The notes under the pieces were generated by a model. That model was not told the DNA's origin, did no database searches, and worked only from the letters and a program-made list of their open reading frames with translations. A program made the position numbers and the translations under genes. Source: Pontibacter mangrovi (lineage in GTDB: Bacteria; Bacteroidota; Bacteroidia; Cytophagales; Hymenobacteraceae). Taken from it: a DNA stretch of 64,000 nt. Where the stretch lies: assembly GCF_006385705.1 (NCBI RefSeq), contig NZ_VFRQ01000010.1:78966-142965 (forward strand). The letters run 5' to 3'. This document shows, one piece after another, positions 8,386 through 17,661 of this stretch. Positions within the stretch are counted from its first letter, which is position 1. Every line of letters begins with the position of its first letter.

Positions 8386-9459
8386 ATGGACACTTCTTAT
8401 CATGTAATCGGGCTAATGTCCGGGACGTCGCTCGACGGCTTGGATATAGCACACTGTAGATTTACGTACAAATCTCATAATTGGATATATGAGATACTGA
8501 ATACTACTACATTAACATATACTAATGAACTAATTGACTCCCTCCGGGATGCCGAGACTGCCAGCGGTCTGGAACTGGTGGAGCTGGACCATGCCTTCGG
8601 CAGGTTCATGGGCCAACAGGTTCATGAGTTTGTACAACAACACGGAATCCGCCCTGATTTTGTTGCCTCCCACGGCCACACCATTTTCCACCAGCCCGGC
8701 AAACACATCTCGCTGCAGCTGGGCCACGGCGCCTACCTGGCCGCCCACGCACAGCTGCCGGTTGTCTCGGACTTCCGCACCCTCGACATAGCCTTGGGCG
8801 GGCAGGGCGCTCCGCTGGTGCCCATCGGCGATGCGCTGCTGTTCGGCAAGTATGACTACTGCATAAACCTGGGAGGCATAGCCAATGTTTCTTACTCCCA
8901 TAACGGCAAGCGGCTGGCTTTCGACACAAGCGCCTGCAATATGCTGCTGAACACGCTGGCCAACAGCGTGGGCAAGCCCTATGATAACAACGGCGAGCTG
9001 GCCCGCTCCGGTATGCTGGCGCCACAGCTGCTGGAGGCCCTGAACAGACCGGCATACTTCCTGGACCCGGCGCCCAAGTCGCTGGGCAAGGAGTGGATAC
9101 TGGAGCACAGCCTGAAGAGCATAGAGGAGAGCGCAGCCTCCGTGGCCGACAAGCTGCACACGGTTTGCCACCACATAGCCCAACAGCTGCGCCAGGCACT
9201 GCCACAGCTGCACGAGGGGCAGCACCATGTACTGCTCACCGGCGGCGGCGCGTTTAACGGCTACCTGGTGGAGCAGATACAGCAACAGCTGGGGTCAAAG
9301 TATAACGTGGAGGTGCCGGCCCCGGAGGTAGTGTCGTTTAAGGAGGCGCTGATCTTTGCCTTTCTGGGGGTGCTGCGCTGGCGCGGCGAACACAATTGCC
9401 TCAGTAGCGTTACGGGGGCCAGCCGCGACAACATTGGCGGCGCCATTTACCTGTTTTAA
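8386..9459 (+). CDS. anmK: Anhydro-N-acetylmuramic acid kinase
   Basis: Phosphorylates and opens 1,6-anhydro-MurNAc recovered from peptidoglycan turnover, giving MurNAc-6-phosphate in the cytoplasm. The 357-residue length is normal. The hallmark GLMSGTSLDGLDIAHC is at about 9-24, followed by SHGHTIFHQPG, INLGGIANVS and a C-terminal LLTGGGAFNGYL ATP-binding segment. The first 140 nt are AT-richer than the rest. Other recycling genes are not adjacent. The next gene starts 45 nt downstream with its own promoter box. Confidence 0.96.
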   Translation: MDTSYHVIGLMSGTSLDGLDIAHCRFTYKSHNWIYEILNTTTLTYTNELIDSLRDAETASGLELVELDHAFGRFMGQQVHEFVQQHGIRPDFVASHGHTIFHQPGKHISLQLGHGAYLAAHAQLPVVSDFRTLDIALGGQGAPLVPIGDALLFGKYDYCINLGGIANVSYSHNGKRLAFDTSACNMLLNTLANSVGKPYDNNGELARSGMLAPQLLEALNRPAYFLDPAPKSLGKEWILEHSLKSIEESAASVADKLHTVCHHIAQQLRQALPQLHEGQHHVLLTGGGAFNGYLVEQIQQQLGSKYNVEVPAPEVVSFKEALIFAFLGVLRWRGEHNCLSSVTGASRDNIGGAIYLF

Positions 9460-9465
9460 GTTTTG

Positions 9466-9473
9466 TACCTTTG
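9466..9473 (+). promoter_or_regulatory. -7 promoter box for the glutamate dehydrogenase-like gene
   Basis: TACCTTTG fits TAnnTTTG and sits 30 nt before the ATG at 9504, directly after the anmK stop. Confidence 0.6.
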
Positions 9474-9503
9474 CTCAACCCAAAACACAACCTATAAACT
9501 GGA

Positions 9504-10736
9504 ATGAAAGACTTACTTGAGAAATTCGAGAACAAGAGACCTGAGATAGTATTTGAGTGGAAAGACCCTGATACAGAGGCTGAAGGCTGGGTAGTGATCA
9601 ACTCGCTGCGCGGCGGTGCGGCAGGCGGGGGCACACGTATGCGCAAAGGCCTGGATAAGCGTGAAGTGGAGTCTCTGGCCAAGACCATGGAAGTGAAATT
9701 CACGGTATCCGGCCCGGCCATTGGCGGCGCCAAGTCCGGCATCAACTTCGACCCGGCCGACCCGCGCAAGCGCGGCGTGCTGGAGCGCTGGTACAAGGCT
9801 GTTATCCCGCTCCTGAAAAGCTACTACGGCACCGGCGGCGACCTGAACGTGGATGAGATACACGAGGTAATCCCGATTACGGAGGACTATGGCCTGTGGC
9901 ACCCGCAGGAGGGCGTGGTAAACGGGCACTTTAACGCCACCGAGCCGCAGAAGATAAACAAGATAGGGCAGCTGCGCCAGGGCGTGGTAAAGGTGATTGA
10001 GGACCCGCACTTCTCCCCTTCCACCGCCCGCAAGTACACGATTGCCGACATGATCACGGGCTATGGCGTGGCCGAGGCCGTGCGCCACTACTACAGCATC
10101 TGGGGCGGAGCCTTTGAGGGCAAGCGCGCTATTATACAGGGCTGGGGCAACGTAGGGGCCGCGGCGGCTTTTTACCTTGCCTCTAAAGGCGTTAAAATAG
10201 TAGGTATCATCGACAGGGCCGGCGGCCTTATCAACGACAAAGGCTATACTTTTGAGGAGATCACGGACCTGTTCCTGAACCGCCAAGGCAACGCGCTCAG
10301 CCCTAACACGGCAGGCATACTTTCGTTTGAGGACGCGAACAGCCGCATCTGGGACCTTCCGGCTGAGATTTTTATACCTGCCGCCGCCTCCAGGCTGGTA
10401 ACGCGCGAGCAGGTGGAGCGCATGGTGCAGAGCGGCATGGAGGTGATCTCCTGCGGCGCCAACGTGCCGTTCCAGGACCCGGAGATCTTCTTTGGACCAA
10501 CCGGTGAGTTTGCCGACCGCAACCTATCCGTCATCCCTGACTTTATCGCCAACTGCGGCATGGCGCGCGTGTTTGCCTACCTAATGGAAAGCGATGTGGA
10601 GATAACGGACGAGGCCATCTTCAGCGACACTTCCGACATTATCCGTACTGCCTTGGAGAAATCGCATGAGAAGCGGGTGCAGAAAACCGAGATTGCCAAG
10701 ACAAGCTTCGAGATAGCCCTAAGCCAGCTGCTTTAA
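9504..10736 (+). CDS. Glu/Leu/Phe/Val dehydrogenase family (glutamate dehydrogenase-like)
   Basis: Oxidative deamination of an amino acid, probably glutamate, with NAD(P). It has 410 residues. The substrate domain contains GGAAGGGTRMRKG (about 37-49), VSGPAIGGAKSGI with the catalytic-type Lys, and GTGGDLNVDE; the Rossmann domain has IQGWGNVGAAAAFYLASKG near 208, and a late segment reads PAAASRLVT. It differs from hexameric GdhA in length and spacing and resembles the Glu dehydrogenase clade widespread in Bacteroidota. The MscS gene follows 11 nt after its stop, probably on the same mRNA. Substrate choice is inference. Confidence 0.9.
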   Translation: MKDLLEKFENKRPEIVFEWKDPDTEAEGWVVINSLRGGAAGGGTRMRKGLDKREVESLAKTMEVKFTVSGPAIGGAKSGINFDPADPRKRGVLERWYKAVIPLLKSYYGTGGDLNVDEIHEVIPITEDYGLWHPQEGVVNGHFNATEPQKINKIGQLRQGVVKVIEDPHFSPSTARKYTIADMITGYGVAEAVRHYYSIWGGAFEGKRAIIQGWGNVGAAAAFYLASKGVKIVGIIDRAGGLINDKGYTFEEITDLFLNRQGNALSPNTAGILSFEDANSRIWDLPAEIFIPAAASRLVTREQVERMVQSGMEVISCGANVPFQDPEIFFGPTGEFADRNLSVIPDFIANCGMARVFAYLMESDVEITDEAIFSDTSDIIRTALEKSHEKRVQKTEIAKTSFEIALSQLL

Positions 10737-10747
10737 AATTAGTACCG

Positions 10748-11920
10748 ATGAACTGGGAGGCTTTTATACAGAGCGGTTGGCTCCGCCAGGAATTTTTGGG
10801 TAACACCGTGGGCGAATACCTGCTCACGGCGGCCATCCTGCTTTTTGGCTACATCTTCAAAACACTTTTCTCTAGATTGATCTCGGGGCTGGTGTACAAG
10901 CTGGGTAATAGATTTTGGCAGGAGGCGGACCTGGCAGAGTTTCGGCGCCTGCTTATTCAGCCACTGGAGGTGCTGCTGTTTCTGGTGTTTTTATACCTGG
11001 CTTTCCAGGTGCTGGATTATCCGGTAAAGCCCGACGACCTGCAGGAGGGCGACCCGTTCCTGAAGACGTTCCTGTTCCGCACGTACCAGGTGTTCATCAT
11101 CGTGGCGCTAACGTGGGTGCTGCTGCGCTTTATAGACTTTGTGGGGCTGGTGTTTACCTACCGCACCCAAAAAACCGCTTCTAAGCTAGACGATCAGCTG
11201 GTGCCTTTCTTCAAGGACTTCACGAAGGTGATAGTCGTGATCTTCTCTTTCCTGGTGATGCTGGGCTCAGTGTTTGGCGTGAACGTGACAGGTTTGGTGG
11301 CCGGCCTTGGCGTAGGCGGTTTGGCTGTTGCCTTTGCCGCCAAAGAGAGCCTGGAGAACCTGTTAGCCTCTTTCACCATTTTTCTGGATAAGCCTTTTAT
11401 GGCCGGAGACCTGGTGCAGGTGGGCGACCTGATAGGCGTTGTAGAGAAAGTGGGGTTCCGGAGCACGCGCATCCGCACGCTGGAGAAAAGCTTTGTAACA
11501 GTGCCTAACAAGCTCATGATCGACAAGCCGCTGGACAACCTGACGCTGCGCACCTTCCGCCGCGCCAAGTTCGACGTGACGCTTACCTACGATACCTCTT
11601 CCGCCCAACTCAGGGCCATCACCCGCGACATACAGGCCTACCTGGACCAGCACCCGCGCACCAACCAGGACGGGCGCGTGCGCTTCCTGAACCTGGGGCC
11701 TCACTCCAAGGATGTGATGGTGCAGTATTACGTAGACACGATGGACTGGAACGAGTTCATCGACATCAAAGAAGAGATCAACTATAAGATTGTGGAGATT
11801 GTGGAGAGCCACGGCGCCGAGTTTGCCTTCCCGACCCAGACGGTGTACCTGCAAAAGCCTGAAGCCAAGCCAGTGCCCCCTGCACAGAAACCATACTTTG
11901 GCAGCTCTGACCTGGAGTAG
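10748..11920 (+). CDS. MscS-family mechanosensitive ion channel
   Basis: Tension-gated channel of the inner membrane that releases solutes on osmotic downshift. The 390 residues have hydrophobic spans at about 18-40, 72-92, 112-133 and 155-180. The pore-lining TM3 segment VTGLVAGLGVGGLAVAFAAK is rich in Gly/Ala, followed by ESLENLLASF and the beta domain (FMAGDLVQVGDLIGVVEKVG, then RTLEKSFVTVPN). A proline-rich tail closes the protein. It is larger than E. coli MscS by extra N-terminal helices. It ends at a clear terminator. Confidence 0.93.
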   Translation: MNWEAFIQSGWLRQEFLGNTVGEYLLTAAILLFGYIFKTLFSRLISGLVYKLGNRFWQEADLAEFRRLLIQPLEVLLFLVFLYLAFQVLDYPVKPDDLQEGDPFLKTFLFRTYQVFIIVALTWVLLRFIDFVGLVFTYRTQKTASKLDDQLVPFFKDFTKVIVVIFSFLVMLGSVFGVNVTGLVAGLGVGGLAVAFAAKESLENLLASFTIFLDKPFMAGDLVQVGDLIGVVEKVGFRSTRIRTLEKSFVTVPNKLMIDKPLDNLTLRTFRRAKFDVTLTYDTSSAQLRAITRDIQAYLDQHPRTNQDGRVRFLNLGPHSKDVMVQYYVDTMDWNEFIDIKEEINYKIVEIVESHGAEFAFPTQTVYLQKPEAKPVPPAQKPYFGSSDLE

Positions 11921-11930
11921 CCACAAATAA

Positions 11931-11959
11931 AAAAGCCGGAGAAGCTCCGGCTTTTTTTT
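11931..11959 (+). terminator. Intrinsic terminator after MscS gene
   Basis: AGCCGGAG pairs with CTCCGGCT across a 3-nt loop, followed by eight T and preceded by A residues. The remaining gap to 12225 holds one AAGTATA (12105-12111) and nothing else I can identify. Confidence 0.88.
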
Positions 11960-12225
11960 CACCCTTATATCTTATTTCCTTATGAATTTCGTGTTTCCTT
12001 GGCACTTGCCTGTGCGGCGGTGCCTATCCTTCCTCTTCTCCTAGCAACCTGTTTGTTGCTGATTTGCTCTCTTTAACGGGATGCTTCCCCCTCTGTTACA
12101 CACAAAGTATAACATTTCCGATGTATGGCCTTTATTTTCGGGTAAACTGCCCCTATTTACAAGTAAAGCGATGTAACTTTTTCCCGGCAACGCGCACTTG
12201 AGCTATTAAACGCTATTATTCCTGC

Positions 12226-14733
12226 TTAGTCGAAGTCAAAATACTCGCCCTCCTGCAGCTCTACTTCCTTCTCCTGCTGCTTGGGCTTCTTGCCGCGCAG
12301 CAGGTCGCGTAGCTCCTGCCCTTCCTGCTTCAGGTCTGTCTTTATCTTCTCCCGCACCCGCACATTGTCATAAGCTATCTTAAAGTCGCTCTCGCTGCCT
12401 TTCAGCGTCAGGAACAGGTTGCTATTGCCTGCGTCAGGGTCTTCGGCCACTGTACCGAAGCGGGCGTCCTTATCGGGCTTGCGGTTGCTAAAGAGCGGCA
12501 GCTTTATCTTATAGTCCATCTTTTGGTCGAAGGTATGGGTGCCAGACACCGACACCACCGGCGCGGCCGACAGGTTGGAGCGGATGTCCATCTCCGGAAT
12601 GTAGATCGTGCCCTGCTGTATCCAAAAGGAGTTGTGCAGTTCGGCAAAGCGCATATTAGCCAGCTCAGAGCGCTTCACAAACGCCGACATCTTCTGCATA
12701 GGCGGGAAGTTGATGAGCTGCCCGTTGCGCACGGTAGCCTGTATCTCTGCCTGCAGCAGGTCGGTTTTAGGGCTGAGCTGGCTATCGAAGTATACATCTG
12801 AGATGATGTTGGCCGTGAGGAGGCCGCGCAGGTGGCGCTCCTCTATAAAGTTCTGGTGGAAATTCTCGAATACATAGAAGAGACTGTCTACGCTCATGTT
12901 GTTGAGCTTTGCGGCGGTGCTCACCTTAATGTGGTCGCGGGTGCGGGCATCCAGGTTTCCGCGCACGGCAAAGTCTCCGCCTATGGCCTGAAAAGAAATG
13001 TTCGGCGACGACACCACCTGGTTGCGCAGCTTTACCTGCCCCTCAATGTTCTTTCCCCTGAACCTCCGGAACCGCATCCGGTCGATGGAGGCGCTCAGGT
13101 CGAAGGCGATGTCTGGCGAGATAAGGAATTTATACTCCTCGCCGGTGCGGGCCGCCTCCGGTGTGTTCTGCTCCTCGCTCAGCAGCTGATCGAAATTCAG
13201 GTACTGGCTCTTGAAATCGGCCTCCACCAGCAGGCGCTGCTTGTCCAGTATAAGCCAGGCCATCACGTTCTTAAACATCCCGTTGATGGTAAAGTCAGAC
13301 TCGCCCAATTGGCCTTTAAAATCAGACACAGCCACGTCGTTGCGCTTAAACATAAAGTTGCCGTTCAGGCTGCGCATTGGCAGCGGCATCTCCTGCAGTG
13401 TCAGCGACACGTTGTGCAGCGTGATGTCGCCGGTGGTGTTGAGCGTGCTGTTGCCTGGGCGGGCCTTAAACTCGTTCAGGTTGCCGGAGAAGGCGATGCG
13501 CACGTCTGCTAGCCCGCTCCCGCTGCGCACCTGCTCTATTTTGGCCAGCCCCAGCACATAGCCCACATCCAGCATGCCCTGCACATCAAACGCGATGTAG
13601 GGGTTGTCGAAGTTGCTATACTTCAGGTTGCCTTTAAACGGCCTGCCGTTCAGCATGCCCTTCAGCTCCCTCAGCTCCAGCACCGATGTGGCTGCCTTAT
13701 GTTGCTCGCCGTTCGTAAAACTGCCTGTCAGGTAGATCTTTTCCACACGCTGCTGCACATCGGGGTGGAAAAAGGAAGCATCGCGCGCGCCGAAGTTTAT
13801 ATTTATACTTGGCATGTGCTTGCCAGAGGCCTGTCCCTTCACGGTGCCGTTAAAGTATACTTCGCCCTCGCTGCGGTACTGGCTAAACTCCTCGGTCATA
13901 CTTTGGGGCAGCAGCGAGAGCAGCGACTGCACGTTGGTGTTCTTGCCTTCCACCTGCAGGTCCAGCTCCGTCACGCCACTATAAGCGATCGCTCCGCCCA
14001 CCTCGTAGGCCGCCTCCCCTACCTGCACCACTGAGGGCCGCAACGCAATGGTCTGCGCCTGCCGGTTTATACTTAGCGCCGAGGCAAGGTTCACCTTCTT
14101 TCCTTTAAAATACTCGCCCGTGCCTACTTTTATAGTATGGATCGTAGCCTGCCCGTCCGCCTCGATGTCTATGGTTTCGGGGGAAATGGCCAGGGCGGCA
14201 GCCAGCTGGTGCGCCTCCACCTCGTAGGTCTGCTTGAGCTGCTGGTCGATGTAATGCACGGCCACTTCGCGCAGGTTTATACTTTCCAGATCAAAGGAAA
14301 AGTCGCTGCTGGAGGAAGTAGTGTCGGTGGCGATGATCTGGTAGTTCACCTGCCCGTCGGGCAGCACCTTCACGTATACTTCGCCCTGTTCCATGTAAAA
14401 CTCTTTCACGCTATACTCGCCGCGCAGCACATCCCAAAGGCTAAAGGTAAAGTATAGCTTCTCGGCCCGCGCCAGCGACTCCTCGCTCTCCGGCAGCCCC
14501 TCGTGCACGTTCACCTCGTCCAGCGAAACAGCTACCTGCGGAAACTTGTCGAAGAGCGAGAGCGAAATCTGCCGCACATCCACCTTTGTTTTGATGTGCT
14601 TGTTGGCCTCGGCCACAAAAAGCCCGATTATTTTATCCTGATAGGTGTATACCAGCGCCAACGCCAAAGCAAGGGCTGCCACAAAAATAGCGACGCCATA
14701 AAATAGCACTTTTTTTACCGCTCCAATTTCCAC
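12226..14733 (-). CDS. AsmA-like membrane-anchored protein
   Basis: An 835-residue protein with one N-terminal transmembrane helix (about 9-31) and a long periplasmic beta-rich region of the AsmA/TamB-like bridge type, thought to shape envelope lipid transport. Family cues are the early IIGLFVAEANKHIKTKVDV and FPQVAVSLDEVNV, the repeated short beta segments, and a C-terminal domain (FWIQQGTIYIPEMDIRSNL). It ends in a charged tail rich in Lys/Glu. The gene stands alone, divergent from tRNA-Val. Nine AAGTATA/TATACTT motifs fall inside it, for example encoding Ser-Ile. The biochemical role is inference from the family. Confidence 0.82.
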   Translation of the reverse strand: MEIGAVKKVLFYGVAIFVAALALALALVYTYQDKIIGLFVAEANKHIKTKVDVRQISLSLFDKFPQVAVSLDEVNVHEGLPESEESLARAEKLYFTFSLWDVLRGEYSVKEFYMEQGEVYVKVLPDGQVNYQIIATDTTSSSSDFSFDLESINLREVAVHYIDQQLKQTYEVEAHQLAAALAISPETIDIEADGQATIHTIKVGTGEYFKGKKVNLASALSINRQAQTIALRPSVVQVGEAAYEVGGAIAYSGVTELDLQVEGKNTNVQSLLSLLPQSMTEEFSQYRSEGEVYFNGTVKGQASGKHMPSININFGARDASFFHPDVQQRVEKIYLTGSFTNGEQHKAATSVLELRELKGMLNGRPFKGNLKYSNFDNPYIAFDVQGMLDVGYVLGLAKIEQVRSGSGLADVRIAFSGNLNEFKARPGNSTLNTTGDITLHNVSLTLQEMPLPMRSLNGNFMFKRNDVAVSDFKGQLGESDFTINGMFKNVMAWLILDKQRLLVEADFKSQYLNFDQLLSEEQNTPEAARTGEEYKFLISPDIAFDLSASIDRMRFRRFRGKNIEGQVKLRNQVVSSPNISFQAIGGDFAVRGNLDARTRDHIKVSTAAKLNNMSVDSLFYVFENFHQNFIEERHLRGLLTANIISDVYFDSQLSPKTDLLQAEIQATVRNGQLINFPPMQKMSAFVKRSELANMRFAELHNSFWIQQGTIYIPEMDIRSNLSAAPVVSVSGTHTFDQKMDYKIKLPLFSNRKPDKDARFGTVAEDPDAGNSNLFLTLKGSESDFKIAYDNVRVREKIKTDLKQEGQELRDLLRGKKPKQQEKEVELQEGEYFDFD

Positions 14734-14920
14734 CTATCGAAAGTTCAGATTTTTAGCACCTTACAAAACCTAAAGGTAGTGCAGTAATAACACGCGAACA
14801 ATAGCACATTGCCGTTGAAAAAATATTTCAGAAATTTTTCGCAAATGTTTTGCAGTCTCAAAAATAACCTCCATATTTGCATCATCAAACGGGGACAAAA
14901 GGTCTTTAAAAAAGAAAAAA

Positions 14921-14995
14921 GGGGTGTTAGCTCAGCTGGTTCAGAGCACCTGCCTTACAAGCAGGGGGTCACTGGTTCGAATCCAGTACGCCCCA
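14921..14995 (+). tRNA. tRNA-Val (anticodon TAC)
   Basis: Cloverleaf of 75 nt: acceptor GGGGTGT pairs with ACGCCCC (one G-T pair), D arm with AGCTCAGCTGGTTCAGAGC, anticodon stem CCTGC/GCAGG around loop CTTACAA, and T arm with GGTTCGAATCC. The CCA end is not encoded. A terminator follows. Confidence 0.97.
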
Positions 14996-14996
14996 C

Positions 14997-15027
14997 AAAA
15001 GGACAACTGCAAAGTTGTCCTTTTTTT
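14997..15027 (+). terminator. Intrinsic terminator after tRNA-Val
   Basis: AAAGGACAAC pairs with GTTGTCCTTT across a 6-nt loop, with a run of seven T. Gap 15028-15176 holds two TATACTT motifs (15033, 15169). Confidence 0.88.
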
Positions 15028-15176
15028 ATATCTATACTTTTCTATTTCTGCCCCCGCAGGCCAACGCGCAGCATAGCCTATACCTTACCAACGGCTTTGC
15101 CCCGGGCATAGTATATCTCTCCCCCTGCCGCTCCGGCAGTTGTAAGCTTCTTCAGGAAATTATCGGTTTATACTTG

Positions 15177-15773
15177 CTAGGCCTGCGCCCTAGAAAACAG
15201 CTCGTGCAACGCCAGCACCTGCGGGATGATGAGGTGCTCGTCGTCGTTGTAGATGATGTGCTGGGCGCGGCGCAGCTTCTCTTCCTCGCTCATTTGCCGG
15301 GCAATGATGGCCTTGATGTCGGCCTCTGTGCGGTGGGTGTCGCGCTTTAGCAGGCGCTTCATGCGAAGGTGCAGCGGTGCGGAAACCACAATGACCTGGT
15401 CCAGTTGCCGCCACGAGTCCGACTCATACATGAGCGCAGCCTCTTTTAGCACGTACGGCTTGTGGGCATGCAAGGCAGCCCAGGCTTCAAAGTCTTTGCC
15501 CACGTGCGGGTGCACCAGGGCGTTCAGCCGCTCCAGTTGCGGCGGGTTGTTAAACACCACGCTGGCCAGGTAGGCTCTATCCAACTCCCCGGCAGCGGTA
15601 AAGGTGGCACCGCCGAAAGCCTCCTGCAGCTCCTGCCGCAGTTCCCGGTCGTGGTGCATCACCCATTTGGCACGGGTATCGGCATCATACACCGGCACGC
15701 CTAGCAAGGCAAACATTCGGCTCACGATGGTTTTGCCCGTGCCTATGCCCCCGGTTATTCCGATCTTCAGCAT
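15177..15773 (-). CDS. coaE: Dephospho-CoA kinase
   Basis: Last step of coenzyme A synthesis: phosphorylates the 3'-hydroxyl of dephospho-CoA. The 198-residue length is standard. P-loop GGIGTGKT is at 8-15, followed by VPVYDADTRAKWVM and the lid region VVSAPLHLRMKRLLKRD. Its ATG overlaps the stop of the YbbR-like gene by one base, indicating translational coupling at the end of a leftward cluster that begins with nusB. Confidence 0.96.
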   Translation of the reverse strand: MLKIGITGGIGTGKTIVSRMFALLGVPVYDADTRAKWVMHHDRELRQELQEAFGGATFTAAGELDRAYLASVVFNNPPQLERLNALVHPHVGKDFEAWAALHAHKPYVLKEAALMYESDSWRQLDQVIVVSAPLHLRMKRLLKRDTHRTEADIKAIIARQMSEEEKLRRAQHIIYNDDEHLIIPQVLALHELFSRAQA

Positions 15774-16750
15774 TACTTGCGCCTGGAAACTTTTATGCGG
15801 TTAGGCCACACCTGCACATTGCGTATGCCGCGTGGCTGCTGCACGAGCTCCGGCACCAGGGTAGAGTCGATGGGGTTAAACCTGCTGTAGTCCAGCACGG
15901 CCTTGAAAGCGGTGCGGTTTAGCGCTGGCACAGAATCTTGCAGCACCTGGTAACGCACCACCACAATGGACGGGCGCAGGCTGAGCTTTGCCCCCTCCGG
16001 CACGTTTACCAACTCAGGCAGCAGCTGCCGCTCCTCCGGCACCAGGCCCTTTACGTTTACGCTCACCTGCGCCTCCTCTACATCAGCCTCCACCAATGAC
16101 TGATAGTCATAGTTTACCGGCACAGACACCTCTGTGGGCTCCACCAGGCTTTGCTCAGGCAAGCGCAGCAGGAAAGGGTTCGGCAGGCTGTCTATGAGTG
16201 AGGCGGGGCCGGTAAAAGTAATGCTGTCGGGGTTAATGCGCACGGGTCCCACAATGGTATGCAGGTTATCAGTCAGCCTCTGGCTTGGGTCCAGGCGTAG
16301 CGCCATGCGCTTCTGCACCTTGGGGTCGAAGTCGAAGTAGATGGTGTCCGTAACCACAAAGTTAAGTTGGAGGCCATCGAGGGCATTGACCAGCGAAGGG
16401 CGCAGGGCAGAGCCAAGCAGGTAGTTGTTGCGGGGCAGGTCGCGGATATAGATTTCGGCGGGCTGCACATCCAGCCGCAGGCTCTTGCGCAGCAGCTTCC
16501 AGCCTTTGCCGGTCACGTTGATATCCACCTCCTGTGGCAGCGGCTTTATGGGCACCAGCTGCCTATCGTTATACACAAACCGGATAGGATAAGAGGTTTG
16601 CGTACTGTAGCTTTTGTTCAGGGCGTTAAGGAGCCAAAAGGTAGAGGCCGCCACAAAACAAAGCAGTACTATTCGCCAGTAGTGCTTTGTTCGTGGCTGA
16701 AATGGCCTCATAAACCATAAGGCTATATTTTTTACTCCCTCTAAAGCCAA
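15773..16750 (-). CDS. YbbR-like domain protein
   Basis: A 325-residue inner-membrane-anchored protein: one transmembrane helix at about 27-45 and an outward-facing region with YbbR-like beta domains (YPIRFVYNDRQLVPIKPLP, then VDINVTGKGWKLLRKSLRL). In Firmicutes the YbbR protein CdaR regulates cyclic-di-AMP synthase; in Bacteroidota the gene sits between yajC and coaE, as here, with unproven function. Spacing to yajC is 2 nt and it overlaps coaE by 1 nt, so it is part of a tight operon. Confidence 0.85.
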   Translation of the reverse strand: MALEGVKNIALWFMRPFQPRTKHYWRIVLLCFVAASTFWLLNALNKSYSTQTSYPIRFVYNDRQLVPIKPLPQEVDINVTGKGWKLLRKSLRLDVQPAEIYIRDLPRNNYLLGSALRPSLVNALDGLQLNFVVTDTIYFDFDPKVQKRMALRLDPSQRLTDNLHTIVGPVRINPDSITFTGPASLIDSLPNPFLLRLPEQSLVEPTEVSVPVNYDYQSLVEADVEEAQVSVNVKGLVPEERQLLPELVNVPEGAKLSLRPSIVVVRYQVLQDSVPALNRTAFKAVLDYSRFNPIDSTLVPELVQQPRGIRNVQVWPNRIKVSRRK

Positions 16751-16752
16751 TG

Positions 16753-17061
16753 TTAGGCTGGTTTTTGCACGCGCATGGTAGCTTCCATGGACACGGCTGT
16801 TTTATCGAATGTCAGGCGTACGCCTTTGTCCACTTCTAACGTAATGGTATCGTCGTCTATTGCAATCAGCTTGCCGTGCATGCCGCCAATCGTAATGATG
16901 GTCATGCCCTTGGTCAGCTCCTCGCGGAACTTCTTCTGGTCGCGCACTTTTTTCTGCTGTGGGCGGATCATGAAGAAGTAAAACACAAGTATAATGGCTC
17001 CGAACATGAGCAGCTGAGGCAGCATGCCGCCGTCCGGCGTCTGAAGAAGTATATTGTTCAT
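16753..17061 (-). CDS. yajC: Preprotein translocase subunit YajC
   Basis: Small accessory subunit of the Sec translocon (SecDF-YajC). It has 102 residues: one membrane helix at about 15-34 (LLMFGAIILVFYFFMIRPQQ), then the conserved basic stretch QQKKVRDQKKFREEL and a small SH3-like domain (KGMTIITIGGMHGKLIAID). Located between the DUF1573 and YbbR genes, the usual Bacteroidota arrangement. Confidence 0.95.
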   Translation of the reverse strand: MNNILLQTPDGGMLPQLLMFGAIILVFYFFMIRPQQKKVRDQKKFREELTKGMTIITIGGMHGKLIAIDDDTITLEVDKGVRLTFDKTAVSMEATMRVQKPA

Positions 17062-17094
17062 CTTTGGTGTATTCTCTTATTAGCTAAGCAAAAA

Positions 17095-17640
17095 CTAGTT
17101 GCGGCGAACCGGGCCACTGGCGCCAGCTGCCGGAATGCTGCTGCTTTCCACATTGCCTTTCAGGGCCACGCGCACAATGTTAGGCTGGGTGTTGGCACGG
17201 ATGGTAACGGTTGGCTGCTGCTGGCCCATTTTGCCGGTGCTGTTAAACTTAACGGCTACTTTGCCAGTCTCGCCTGGTGCAATAGGCTCTTTAGGCCAGT
17301 CAGGTACCGTACAGCCGCAGGTGGCCGAGGCGCTTTCGATGATCAGCGGCGTTTTGCCGGTGTTGGTGAACATAAAAGTATGCTCTATTGACTCACCCTG
17401 CTTAATAGAGCCAAAGTCATACTCTGTTTCCTCGAACGACATGACAGGCGCGTTCTCAGAAGGGGCAGCCTGGTCTTCTGTGGCGGCAGGCGCCACATTC
17501 GGGTTCTCGATTGGCTGGGCCGTTGCCTCAGTTGCGGTGTTCTCTGCCACGGCTTCGTTGCCGGTGGTGCTGTTGTTGTCACAGCTTGTAGCGAACATGG
17601 CTACTGCCAGGCCCGCTACCAAAAACAGGTTCTTTTTCAT
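17095..17640 (-). CDS. DUF1573 lipoprotein
   Basis: A 181-residue predicted lipoprotein: signal sequence with lipobox FATSC and acceptor Cys20, a Ala/Thr/Glu-rich linker of about 50 residues, then one DUF1573 domain of Ig-like fold (FEETEYDFGSIKQGESI, NTGKTPLIIESASATCGCT, GETGKVAVKFNSTGK). Function is unknown; the domain is very common in Bacteroidota envelopes. It is encoded between isocitrate dehydrogenase and yajC in the same direction. Confidence 0.9.
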   Translation of the reverse strand: MKKNLFLVAGLAVAMFATSCDNNSTTGNEAVAENTATEATAQPIENPNVAPAATEDQAAPSENAPVMSFEETEYDFGSIKQGESIEHTFMFTNTGKTPLIIESASATCGCTVPDWPKEPIAPGETGKVAVKFNSTGKMGQQQPTVTIRANTQPNIVRVALKGNVESSSIPAAGASGPVRRN

Positions 17641-17661
17641 AATACTTTAGGGCTACTATGG

